7,028 nt of DNA from Citromicrobium sp. (GCA_003248395.1 QFNA01000104.1:1-7028), one strand, 5' to 3'. Counted from the first letter of the stretch, positions 1 to 5,247 are shown. Numbers and translations: made by a program. The notes: a model not told the origin generated them from the letters alone.

Positions 1-260
1 TGAAGGAAAAGCTGCTCGCCGCGCTACGCGGCGGCATCAAGACAGTGCTGATCCCCGAAGAAAACGTGAAGGATCTCGCCGAGATTCCGGCCAATGTGAA
101 GGAAGGGCTGGAGATCGTACCGGTGAGCCATGTCGACGAGGTGCTCGAACATGCACTCACGTCGCTACCCGAACCGATCGAATGGACCGAAGCTGACGAT
201 CTGGCGAGCCAGCCACCGACGCACCATGCCCATGGCGTGCCACCTCACACGGCGCACTGA
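1..260 (+). CDS. lon: ATP-dependent protease Lon, C-terminal end (5'-truncated by window)
   Basis: This is the end of Lon, the cytoplasmic AAA+ serine protease that degrades misfolded and regulatory proteins. The open frame enters from the left edge: bases 1-2 finish a codon and 85 full codons run from base 3 to the TGA at 258-260. The visible start, KEKLLAALRGGIKTVLIPEE, is the end of the Lon proteolytic domain. By alignment from memory with E. coli Lon, the second Lys of KEK (bases 9-11) is the catalytic-dyad lysine (Lys722 in E. coli). The catalytic Ser lies outside the window. The block ending in VLEHAL closes the conserved domain. About 33 further residues follow: an acidic stretch (EPIEWTEADD), then a His-rich end with 5 His in the last 12 residues. 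A GTG at 45 is internal and not a start. hupB follows on the same strand, a common order in proteobacteria, but 252 bp away and probably with its own promoter. Confidence 0.96.
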   Translation, partial: KEKLLAALRGGIKTVLIPEENVKDLAEIPANVKEGLEIVPVSHVDEVLEHALTSLPEPIEWTEADDLASQPPTHHAHGVPPHTAH

Positions 261-416
261 CGTTTTCTGCTGCAATGCAGCGAATCGAGACGGGGCTGGA
301 AAGTCGTTGGCGACCGCTTGACAATATTTGACAGTTGCACTCGGTCGGTTTGCCTCAATTCGCAGCAGAATGTTGGTTTATGGGATGGAATTGGAGCCCG
401 AGTGCCGAATTTGCCT

Positions 417-445
417 TTGACATGGCGGCGAAAAGGCTCTCAATT
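417..445 (+). promoter_or_regulatory. hupB: Candidate sigma-70-type promoter for hupB
   Basis: A perfect TTGACA (417-422) is followed by a 17-base spacer and TCAATT (440-445), which matches 3 of 6 bases of the TATAAT consensus. Weak -10 elements are usual in alphaproteobacteria. Transcription would start near 452, leaving a leader of about 60 bases before the hupB ATG at 513. Two more TTGACA hexamers lie upstream at 318-323 and 328-333, but neither has a recognisable -10 at 16-18 bases. The rest of the 261-512 spacer holds no gene I can support. The GCTGC/GCAGC hairpin at 269-281 after lon has no T-tract and is a poor terminator. Confidence 0.4.
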
Positions 446-512
446 CCCGTCCTTCTGGTGACGCGATTCACCGCCAACCATTCAGACCATCTATCGAGGG
501 GGTTCCCGAATA

Positions 513-785
513 ATGAACAAGAACGACCTGATCAGCGCAGTCGCCGAGACAAGCGGGCTGTCGAAGAGCGACGCCTCAAGTGCAGTCGAGGGCGTGTTCG
601 ACGCCATCAGCAAATCGCTGTCGAACGGTGACGATGTGCGACTGGTCGGTTTCGGCACCTTCTCCGTCGCGCGCCGCAAGGCCTCGACGGGTCGCAATCC
701 CCGGACCGGCGAACCGATGACGATCAAGGCTTCCAACCAGCCCAAGTTCAAGGCTGGCAAGGGCCTCAAGGACGCCGTCAACTAA
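513..785 (+). CDS. hupB: DNA-binding protein HU (HU-beta type)
   Basis: HU is a small dimeric nucleoid protein that binds and bends DNA with little sequence preference. The 90-residue product has the exact length usual for the family. Residues 1-40 form the helical dimerisation half (MNKNDLISAVAETSGLSKSD at the N-terminus). The bacterial DNA-binding signature starts at GFGTF (46-50). The arm carries R61-N62-P63, where the proline is the residue that wedges between base pairs in HU and IHF. The C-terminal block ending GKGLKDAVN is typical. The GFGTF start and RNP arm tip also occur in IHF, but the length and sequence favour HU, and the position after lon supports hupB. The start ATG at 513 is preceded by a G-rich stretch (GAGGGGG, 497-503) serving as ribosome-binding site. 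A strong hairpin follows the stop. Confidence 0.97.
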   Translation: MNKNDLISAVAETSGLSKSDASSAVEGVFDAISKSLSNGDDVRLVGFGTFSVARRKASTGRNPRTGEPMTIKASNQPKFKAGKGLKDAVN

Positions 786-807
786 GCGGGAATTCGCTTT
801 GCAATCG

Positions 808-843
808 TGCCGCCGAACCCCGACCGGGGCTCGGCGGCATTTT
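808..843. terminator. Hairpin terminator between the convergent hupB and rlmB genes
   Basis: The 8-bp arms GCCGCCGA (809-816) and TCGGCGGC (831-838) pair perfectly, extended by T808-A839. Inside, CCCC (818-821) pairs with GGGG (826-829) around a GACC loop. On the plus strand the stem is followed by TTTT (840-843), so it looks like a rho-independent terminator for hupB, 22 bases past its stop. The rlmB stop codon (843-845) touches the other side, so the same hairpin would form at the end of that transcript. The minus-strand tail lacks a U-run, so termination in that direction is less certain. Confidence 0.8.
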
Positions 844-1634
844 CATGTGCGGCTTGCGACGGCGTAGAGCGCAATGGCCGTCGCATTCGATACGTTGAGG
901 CTTTCGACCGTCGGCGCGATGGGCAGCTTGGCCAGTGCGTCGCAATGGGCCTCGACATTGTTGCGCATCCCGGCACCCTCCGCGCCCATGACGAGGGCGA
1001 CCGGCCCGGCAGGCAGGGCCTCGGCGAGAGTGGCACTCGCTGCACCGGTCAGCCCGATGCGCCAGTAACCGGCTTCGACAATGTCCTCGAGCGCCCTTGC
1101 GAGATTGACGACACGGATCCACGGAAGCTTCTCGAGTGCTCCGGACGCGCTCTTGGCGATAACACCGCCCTCGGGCGGCGAATGCCGATCCTGCGTGACG
1201 AGCGCCGCTGCACCGAAGGCGAGACAGGAGCGCAGAATTGCACCGACATTGTGCGGATCGGTCACCTGGTCGAGCACGACGATCGGACGTGCCGGATCGC
1301 CGTCGAGAACTTCATCGAGGAAGCGGTCTTCCAGCGCGGCGCATTCGAGCACCAGCCCCTGGTGCGGCGCGTCCTTGGCCACGAGGCGCGCGAGGTCCTG
1401 CACGTCGGCATACTCGACGGGAAAATCGGGCGGCAGCTCGCCGTCGAGAGAGGCAACACCCTCACGCGTCGCCCAGAGCTTGCGATGCTGGCGTTCCGGG
1501 TTCTTGAGCGCAGCTTCGACGGCGTGGCGACCCCACAGCCGGACCTGGCCCGCGCTCGCCCTGCCACTGCCGCGGCCGCCCTTCATGCGGCCCGCGCGGC
1601 CTCTCAATGCCCGTTTGCGATCACCCTTTGCCAT
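843..1634 (-). CDS. rlmB: 23S rRNA (guanosine-2'-O-)-methyltransferase RlmB (TrmH/SpoU family)
   Basis: This SPOUT-class enzyme transfers a methyl group from S-adenosylmethionine to a ribose 2'-OH. RlmB in E. coli modifies G2251 in the 23S rRNA P-loop. The 263-residue protein begins with about 30 Arg/Lys/Gly-rich residues, probably a flexible RNA-binding tail. The small SpoU substrate-binding domain follows (from LWGRHAVEAAL, 33-43, to about 105). The knotted catalytic domain shows all three SpoU motifs: LDQVTDPHNVGAILR (121-135, with N129 and R135), LVMGAEGAGMR (214-224, with E219) and the SLNVSNA loop (245-251) that forms the cofactor knot. The ATG at 1634 has a GGAAGG ribosome-binding site (plus-strand 1640-1645) five bases upstream. 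The assignment to RlmB rather than another TrmH-family 2'-O-methyltransferase rests on overall similarity. The methyltransferase class is certain, the exact target less so. Confidence 0.88.
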   Translation of the reverse strand: MAKGDRKRALRGRAGRMKGGRGSGRASAGQVRLWGRHAVEAALKNPERQHRKLWATREGVASLDGELPPDFPVEYADVQDLARLVAKDAPHQGLVLECAALEDRFLDEVLDGDPARPIVVLDQVTDPHNVGAILRSCLAFGAAALVTQDRHSPPEGGVIAKSASGALEKLPWIRVVNLARALEDIVEAGYWRIGLTGAASATLAEALPAGPVALVMGAEGAGMRNNVEAHCDALAKLPIAPTVESLNVSNATAIALYAVASRT

Positions 1635-1728
1635 TCATGCCTTCCAGTCGCGAGAGATGTGCCGCGCTCCTGCCAGCGAGGGCATTGACAGGCAAGCGCC
1701 GCTTCGCCAAAGGGGCGCCTCTCGGCAC

Positions 1729-1749
1729 GGGAGCAGCGAGAATGCTCCC
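1729..1749 (+). other. Perfect 7-bp inverted repeat upstream of tRNA-Tyr
   Basis: GGGAGCA (1729-1735) and TGCTCCC (1743-1749) pair perfectly around a 7-base loop, 28 bases before the tRNA 5' end. It sits in the rlmB/tRNA divergent region. A TTGACA at 1685-1690 could be the -35 of a tRNA promoter, but I find no good -10 after it. If that promoter is real, the hairpin lies in the 5' leader removed from the pre-tRNA. It could equally be an operator or have no function. Confidence 0.35.
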
Positions 1750-1777
1750 TCGATTTCCTTCGCGAAATGGCCCGTGT

Positions 1778-1863
1778 GGACAGGTGGCCGAGTGGTTAAA
1801 GGCAGCAGACTGTAAATCTGCCCGCGCAAGCGTACGCTGGTTCGAATCCAGCCCTGTCCACCA
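1778..1863 (+). tRNA. tRNA-Tyr (anticodon GTA), CCA encoded
   Basis: The cloverleaf can be folded by eye. The 7-bp acceptor stem GGACAGG (1778-1784) pairs with CCTGTCC (1853-1859), followed by discriminator A1860 and genomic CCA (1861-1863). The D-stem is GCC/GGC (1787-1789 with 1801-1803). The anticodon stem GCAGA/TCTGC (1805-1809 with 1817-1821) encloses loop CTGTAAA, with anticodon GTA at 1812-1814. A 14-base variable arm (1822-1835) with a CGC/GCG stem marks a class II tRNA, as expected for bacterial tRNA-Tyr. The T-stem GCTGG/CCAGC encloses loop TTCGAAT (1841-1847). The gene reads UAC and UAU codons. It is divergent from rlmB, with no terminator before the downstream ketosynthase gene. 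Confidence 0.98.
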
Positions 1864-1924
1864 CCGCCATCCAGGACATGTCGAGCCACTTGCGGGCCGT
1901 GGTGCACGGCGGTAGGCACGGCGC

Positions 1925-3067
1925 ATGAACCAGACAGCTTCGGCGGGTGGTCGGCCCGTCATCTCATCGACCGGATTGTTCACTCCCGCGGAAAGCATTT
2001 CGAACGAAGAGCTGGTCGCCAGTTTCAACGAATATGTGCGTCGTCACAATGCGCGTGAAGCCGACGCGATTGCGGCGGGCGAGGTCGAGGCGCTGCAGGA
2101 AAGTTCGGTCGAGTTCATCGAAAAGGCGAGCGGCATACGCGCGCGGCACGTGATGGCCAAAACGCCGATCCTCGATCCCGACATCATGGAGCCGCGCTGG
2201 CCGCAGCGGTCGAACGACGAACTCTCGCTGCTGGCCGAAATCGGTGTCGCTGCGGCAACGCAGGCGCTCGAACGGGCGGGGCGCGCGGCTGGCGATGTCG
2301 ATGCGGTTCTCTGCGCAGCGTCGAATATGGAACGCCCCTATCCGGCGATGGCGATCGAAATCCAGCAGGAACTCGGCATCGACGGATTCGGCTTCGACAT
2401 GAATGTGGCGTGTTCTTCAGCCACCTTCGGCATCCAGACCGCGGCCGACTACATCCGCGCGGGCAATGCGCGCAGCGTGCTTGTGGTCAGCCCCGAGATC
2501 ACCAGCGGCCATCTCAACTGGCGCGACCGCGACAGCCATTTCATCTTCGGCGATGTCGCGACGGCGGTCCTGGTGGAAGATGTCGACCTCGCACCCGAAA
2601 CGCATTGGGACATTCTCGGCACAAAGCTGAAGACCGTCTTTTCGAACAACATCCGCAACAACTTCGGTTTCCTGAACCGAGCCTATCCGGACGAGGCGGG
2701 CGGCCCCGACAAGCTGTTCGTCCAGGAAGGGCGGAAAGTGTTCAAGGAAGTCGTCCCGATGGTTGCGAAGATGATCGTCGAAGAAGCGGAGCGGCTGTCG
2801 ATCGACCCGCAGGGCTTGCGACGGCTGTGGCTGCATCAGGCCAATGCCGGGATGAACCGGCTGATTGCCCACAAGGTGCTGGGCCACGAGGCGAACGAGG
2901 ACGAAAGTCCGACCGTGCTCGACACGTACGGCAACACCTCCAGCGCGGGATCCATCATCGCGTTCCACCTGCATAGCGACGACCTGACCGCGGGCGACAC
3001 CGGACTGATCTGCAGTTTCGGGGCAGGGTATTCTGCGGGTACGGTCTTCGTCCGAAAGGTGGGATGA
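1925..3067 (+). CDS. Beta-ketoacyl-ACP synthase III family protein (FabH-like, enlarged)
   Basis: This is a thiolase-fold condensing enzyme of the KAS III class, which joins an acyl-CoA or acyl starter to malonyl-ACP. All three catalytic residues are visible: Cys163 in NVACSSATFG (160-169), His304 in LWLHQAN (301-307) and Asn337 in YGNTSSA (335-341). The Gly-rich end SFGAGYSAGTVFVRK is also typical. The length of 380 residues exceeds canonical FabH (about 317). Extra residues sit around 37-98, on both sides of the GIRARH motif, and around 225-265. It therefore looks like a paralogous KAS III branch rather than the primary FabH, which in many proteobacteria lies beside plsX. The preferred starter and the pathway (fatty-acid initiation, exogenous acyl uptake or a specialised lipid) cannot be read from sequence. 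The ATG at 1925 has a modest GGTAGG upstream (1911-1916). The gene lies 61 bp after tRNA-Tyr and 49 bp before psd, suggesting a link with membrane lipid synthesis. Confidence 0.87.
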   Translation: MNQTASAGGRPVISSTGLFTPAESISNEELVASFNEYVRRHNAREADAIAAGEVEALQESSVEFIEKASGIRARHVMAKTPILDPDIMEPRWPQRSNDELSLLAEIGVAAATQALERAGRAAGDVDAVLCAASNMERPYPAMAIEIQQELGIDGFGFDMNVACSSATFGIQTAADYIRAGNARSVLVVSPEITSGHLNWRDRDSHFIFGDVATAVLVEDVDLAPETHWDILGTKLKTVFSNNIRNNFGFLNRAYPDEAGGPDKLFVQEGRKVFKEVVPMVAKMIVEEAERLSIDPQGLRRLWLHQANAGMNRLIAHKVLGHEANEDESPTVLDTYGNTSSAGSIIAFHLHSDDLTAGDTGLICSFGAGYSAGTVFVRKVG

Positions 3068-3077
3068 GAGCCTCGCG

Positions 3078-3094
3078 TGGCTTGTTACAAGCCA
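3078..3094 (+). other. Perfect 7-bp hairpin between the ketosynthase gene and psd
   Basis: TGGCTTG (3078-3084), loop TTA, CAAGCCA (3088-3094) form a perfect stem that begins 10 bases after the ketosynthase stop and is followed by TTTC. The stem is short with moderate GC, and the T-run is only three bases, so it is at most a weak or partial terminator. It would set the level of psd-pssA transcript arriving from upstream, or protect an mRNA 3' end. Confidence 0.45.
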
Positions 3095-3105
3095 TTTCGC
3101 CGCGT

Positions 3106-3111
3106 AGGTGA
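3106..3111 (+). promoter_or_regulatory. psd: Ribosome-binding site that decides the psd start
   Basis: AGGTGA (3106-3111) lies five bases before the ATG at 3117. The alternative in-frame GTG at 3108-3110 falls inside this motif and has no Shine-Dalgarno sequence of its own upstream. This favours ATG 3117. Confidence 0.6.
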
Positions 3112-3116
3112 CGCGC

Positions 3117-3863
3117 ATGGCGGGTGAACTTCAGGACAGTCACGGGCGCGGGGATGCGGAGCGCAATCTGCCGCGCATCCATCCCGACGGACGCAAGTTC
3201 GGCCTTGCGGCGCTGGGCCTGTCGCTGCTGTTTGCCTTGTTCGCGTGGGAAACGCTCGCTTGGCCGACGGCATTCCTGGCGATTGCCATTTTCGCATTTT
3301 TCCGCGACCCCGAACGCGTCGTGCCGCAGGACGACAGGGTGATCGTTTCGCCGGCCGACGGCAAGGTGGTCGCGATCGCCGAGATGGTCCCGCCGGCAGA
3401 GCTGGTTGGCGACGACGGACACGGCATGGGCATGGCGGACATACCGGTTACGCGCGTGTCGATCTTTCTTTCGCTGCTCGATGTGCACGTCAATCGTACG
3501 CCGGTTGGCGGCACGGTCCAGCGCGTTGTCTATATCCCGGGGCAGTTCACCAATGCCGAGCTGGACAAGGCAAGCGAGGATAACGAGCGGCAGCACATCC
3601 TGGTCGAGCGGACCGATGGCATCAAGGTCGGCTTTACCCAGATCGCCGGGCTGGTCGCGCGGAGGATCGTGTCCTTCGTGAAGCCGGGAGACGCTCTGGG
3701 GATCGGCCAACGCGTCGGCCTGATCCGTTTCGGCAGCCGCGTAGATGTTTACTTGCCTGCAGGTACGGGGTCGCGGGTGATGCTGGGCCAGACCGTAATC
3801 GCCGGCGAGACGGTTATCGCAGAGATCGGCAAGCAGCCGCTGCGCGAAGGAGTGTCGCAATGA
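3117..3863 (+). CDS. psd: Phosphatidylserine decarboxylase proenzyme
   Basis: Psd is an inner-membrane, pyruvoyl-dependent enzyme that decarboxylates phosphatidylserine to phosphatidylethanolamine. The 248-residue proenzyme (from ATG 3117) is of the short bacterial type. A hydrophobic N-terminal stretch (about 28-62) provides one or two membrane segments, followed by FFRDPER. The autocatalytic triad is recognisable: Asp81 in SPADG, His124 in DVHVNR and Ser207 in RFGS. Self-cleavage between Gly206 and Ser207 yields the beta chain and a small alpha chain whose N-terminal Ser becomes the pyruvoyl group. RFGS stands where the longer enterobacterial enzymes have LGST. An upstream GTG at 3108 would add three residues (MTR) but overlaps the likely ribosome-binding site. 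The TGA overlaps the pssA ATG by four bases, so the two genes are translationally coupled and encode consecutive steps. Confidence 0.95.
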   Translation: MAGELQDSHGRGDAERNLPRIHPDGRKFGLAALGLSLLFALFAWETLAWPTAFLAIAIFAFFRDPERVVPQDDRVIVSPADGKVVAIAEMVPPAELVGDDGHGMGMADIPVTRVSIFLSLLDVHVNRTPVGGTVQRVVYIPGQFTNAELDKASEDNERQHILVERTDGIKVGFTQIAGLVARRIVSFVKPGDALGIGQRVGLIRFGSRVDVYLPAGTGSRVMLGQTVIAGETVIAEIGKQPLREGVSQ

Positions 3864-4699
3864 ATCAGTCGCCAGCCGACCCCCACCGCAAATTGGAAGA
3901 GCGCGCGCGGCTCGGCCCCAAGGCGGCCGAGGACGAACAGCCGGTACTGGGCAAGACCCGCGGCCTGACGCTGCGTGCCATGGCGCCGAACGCGATTACG
4001 GCGGCGGCGCTCTGTTCCGGACTGACAGGGATCCGCTTCGCCATTTCGGGTCAATGGGCGGCGGCGGCAGTGGCGATCATCGTCGCCGGCCTGCTCGACG
4101 GGATCGATGGCCGCATCGCGCGTGCCCTGCGCGCCCAGTCGCGCTTCGGTGCCGAGCTCGACAGTCTGGCGGATTCGTTGAGTTTCGGGACGGCACCGGC
4201 CATCATTCTCTACCTCTGGTCGCTGTCCGCCGAACCGCGGCTTGGCTGGTTTGCAGCGCTGGCCTTTGCGATCTGCTGCGCCTTGCGGCTGGCGCGCTTC
4301 AACGCGCAGATCGACATGGTCGAACAGCCGCACAAGTCGCTCGGGTTTCTCACCGGCGTGCCCGCTCCGCTCGGTGCGGGGCTGGCTTTTCTGCCGTATT
4401 ACCTATGGATGGCGACCGGCATCGACACGTTCCGCGAGCCCCTGCTTGTCGGCCCCTGGCTGGTTGCCATCGCATTGCTGATGATTTCCAACATGGCGAC
4501 GCCGAGTTGGGCATCGCTACGCCCGCGTCGAAGTATCAGGCTGTGGCTGCTGGCGTTCGTGGGCCTGATGTTTACAGCCCTGCTGGTCGAGCCATGGTGG
4601 ACACTGAGCGCGATCGGGATCGGCTATCTGGCGCTGCTGCCCTGGACGCTGTTCCGGTATGCCCGCGTCAAGCCGCGTACTGCCTCAGCACCGAAATAG
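3860..4699 (+). CDS. pssA: CDP-diacylglycerol--serine O-phosphatidyltransferase (phosphatidylserine synthase)
   Basis: This integral membrane enzyme makes phosphatidylserine from CDP-diacylglycerol and serine, the substrate for Psd encoded just upstream. The full CDP-alcohol phosphotransferase signature D-x2-DG-x2-AR-x8-G-x3-D-x3-D is present: D80, D83-G84, A87-R88, G97, D101 and D105. The Asp residues bind the divalent metal and the pyrophosphate. The 279-residue protein has a polar N-terminal tail of about 40 residues. Six to eight hydrophobic segments follow, roughly at 44-62, 66-82, 109-122, 129-146, 165-185, 195-214, 227-244 and 248-266. It belongs to the membrane-embedded type II (Bacillus-like) PssA, not the phospholipase D-like E. 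coli enzyme. The ATG at 3860 overlaps the psd stop (ATGA) and has a strong AAGGAG (3847-3852) seven bases upstream. The 3' end overlaps a convergent small ORF by 32 bp. Confidence 0.95.
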   Translation: MNQSPADPHRKLEERARLGPKAAEDEQPVLGKTRGLTLRAMAPNAITAAALCSGLTGIRFAISGQWAAAAVAIIVAGLLDGIDGRIARALRAQSRFGAELDSLADSLSFGTAPAIILYLWSLSAEPRLGWFAALAFAICCALRLARFNAQIDMVEQPHKSLGFLTGVPAPLGAGLAFLPYYLWMATGIDTFREPLLVGPWLVAIALLMISNMATPSWASLRPRRSIRLWLLAFVGLMFTALLVEPWWTLSAIGIGYLALLPWTLFRYARVKPRTASAPK

Positions 4700-4904
4700 C
4701 CGGTTTCAGACTGGGACGACGTGGCGCCAGGGATATGACCGTTCCCTTTAAGAGGGGAGACGCGGTCTGCTGAACAGGTCGGACTGTGGTCTGGCGCAAC
4801 TGCGTGAAGGCCGACCACCAGCGCACACTGCAATCGGCGAGCACGCCCAATGTTGCAAAGGTCGCGGCGGTGAAACCGATGCCGAGCAAGAGATAGAGCA
4901 TCAT
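4668..4904 (-). CDS. Small hypothetical protein with one N-terminal membrane segment
   Basis: I do not recognise a family. The 78-residue frame starts with a strongly hydrophobic segment (residues 2-23, LYLLLGIGFTAATFATLGVL), then ADCSVRWWSAFTQLRQ, then a low-complexity basic tail. Support for a real gene comes from AAAGGA (plus-strand 4910-4915) five bases before the ATG, a promoter-like pair upstream, and codon use. By hand count, 32 of 39 codons in the first half end in G or C, as in the neighbours. In the second half only 23 of 39 do, with rarer codons such as CGA, TTA, GGA, ATA and AGG. The N-terminal half thus looks coding, while the C-terminal half, which runs into pssA, may be read-through after a frameshift or a lost stop. 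An ATG-ATG doublet leaves the start ambiguous by one codon. Confidence 0.5.
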   Translation of the reverse strand: MMLYLLLGIGFTAATFATLGVLADCSVRWWSAFTQLRQTTVRPVQQTASPLLKGTVISLAPRRPSLKPAISVLRQYAA

Positions 4905-4909
4905 CTAAG

Positions 4910-4915
4910 TCCTTT
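4910..4915 (-). promoter_or_regulatory. Ribosome-binding site of the small minus-strand gene
   Basis: On the minus strand this reads AAAGGA, five bases before ATG-ATG (4904-4899). It resembles the AAAGGA and AAGGA sites of rpsB and tsf, and is the main reason to believe the small ORF is translated. Confidence 0.5.
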
Positions 4916-4920
4916 CCCAC

Positions 4921-4944
4921 GGCTGTCGACAAGGCTGTTGACAA
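4921..4944 (+). repeat. Tandem 12-bp direct repeat
   Basis: GGCTGTCGACAA (4921-4932) is followed directly by GGCTGTTGACAA (4933-4944), identical except at the seventh base. The first copy contains the palindrome TGTCGACA. The second contains a TTGACA -35-like hexamer. A 12-bp period places the copies about one helical turn apart, which suits two adjacent protein-binding sites, but a chance duplication is possible. Confidence 0.6.
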
Positions 4945-5003
4945 TCCGTGCAACACAGGTGGAAAAACCGTCGACGGGTGGAGGCTGTTCCGAATCTGTC
5001 GCT

Positions 5004-5032
5004 AATGTTCTCTATTTGTTCCGTCCTGTCAA
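5004..5032 (-). promoter_or_regulatory. Candidate promoter for the small minus-strand gene
   Basis: On the minus strand TTGACA (5032-5027) is followed by a 17-base spacer and AACATT (5009-5004), a 3 of 6 match to the -10 consensus, the same quality as the hupB candidate. Transcription would begin near 4997, about 93 bases before the ATG at 4904, and would pass over the tandem repeat. Confidence 0.3.
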
Positions 5033-5241
5033 GCGGTATTTGCGACGGGCGAATGCGAGCATGCGGCGAATTGCGGCTGGATTTTCCCGAACGTTCACGC
5101 TAAGCGCGCGCCGTCTGCAGAGGATTCGGTCATTCGGGCCGGTCTCGAAAGCGGGCAAATCCACATGGAAGGCGCTCATACCGGTGCCCGGCCGCGGGGT
5201 TCTCCGCACCACGGGTTCCAGCCTTCCAGAGGTATAACCGG

Positions 5242-5247
5242 AAAGGA
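5242..5247 (+). promoter_or_regulatory. rpsB: Ribosome-binding site that decides the rpsB start
   Basis: AAAGGA (5242-5247) lies seven bases before the ATG at 5255. An in-frame ATG at 5249 is only one base away from it, too close for initiation. The open frame extends upstream to 5165 without any S2-like sequence. Confidence 0.75.

Noticed and set aside
269..281. Short hairpin GCTGC-AAT-GCAGC after lon as a terminator
   Set aside because: The stem is only 5 bp with no T-run, and is expected often by chance.
807..1688. 293-codon plus-strand ORF opposite rlmB
   Set aside because: It is longer than rlmB, but the minus strand carries all three SpoU motifs and a good ribosome-binding site. The plus frame shows only GC-driven low-complexity sequence.
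1685..1713. TTGACA at 1685-1690 as the tRNA-Tyr promoter
   Set aside because: The positions 16-18 bases downstream (around CCAAAGGG) match the -10 consensus at no more than 2 of 6 bases, so it was not listed as a promoter.
1621..2028. Minus-strand ORFs at 1621-2028 and 1635-1919, and plus-strand ORFs at 1607-1915 and 1081-1815, that cross the tRNA
   Set aside because: They read through the tRNA-Tyr gene. Peptides such as GWIRTSV, TGLDSNQRTLARADLQ and VAEWLKAADCKSA are well-known translation artefacts of tRNA genes in databases.
2417..3860. Minus-strand ORFs of 233 and 301 codons across the ketosynthase and psd genes
   Set aside because: They are shadows of genes with clear catalytic motifs, and are rich in Arg/His/Asp as expected for antisense frames.
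4938..5237. 99-codon plus-strand ORF before rpsB
   Set aside because: It begins with TTG inside a promoter-like hexamer and has no good ribosome-binding site and no recognisable motif. It is better seen as leader DNA.
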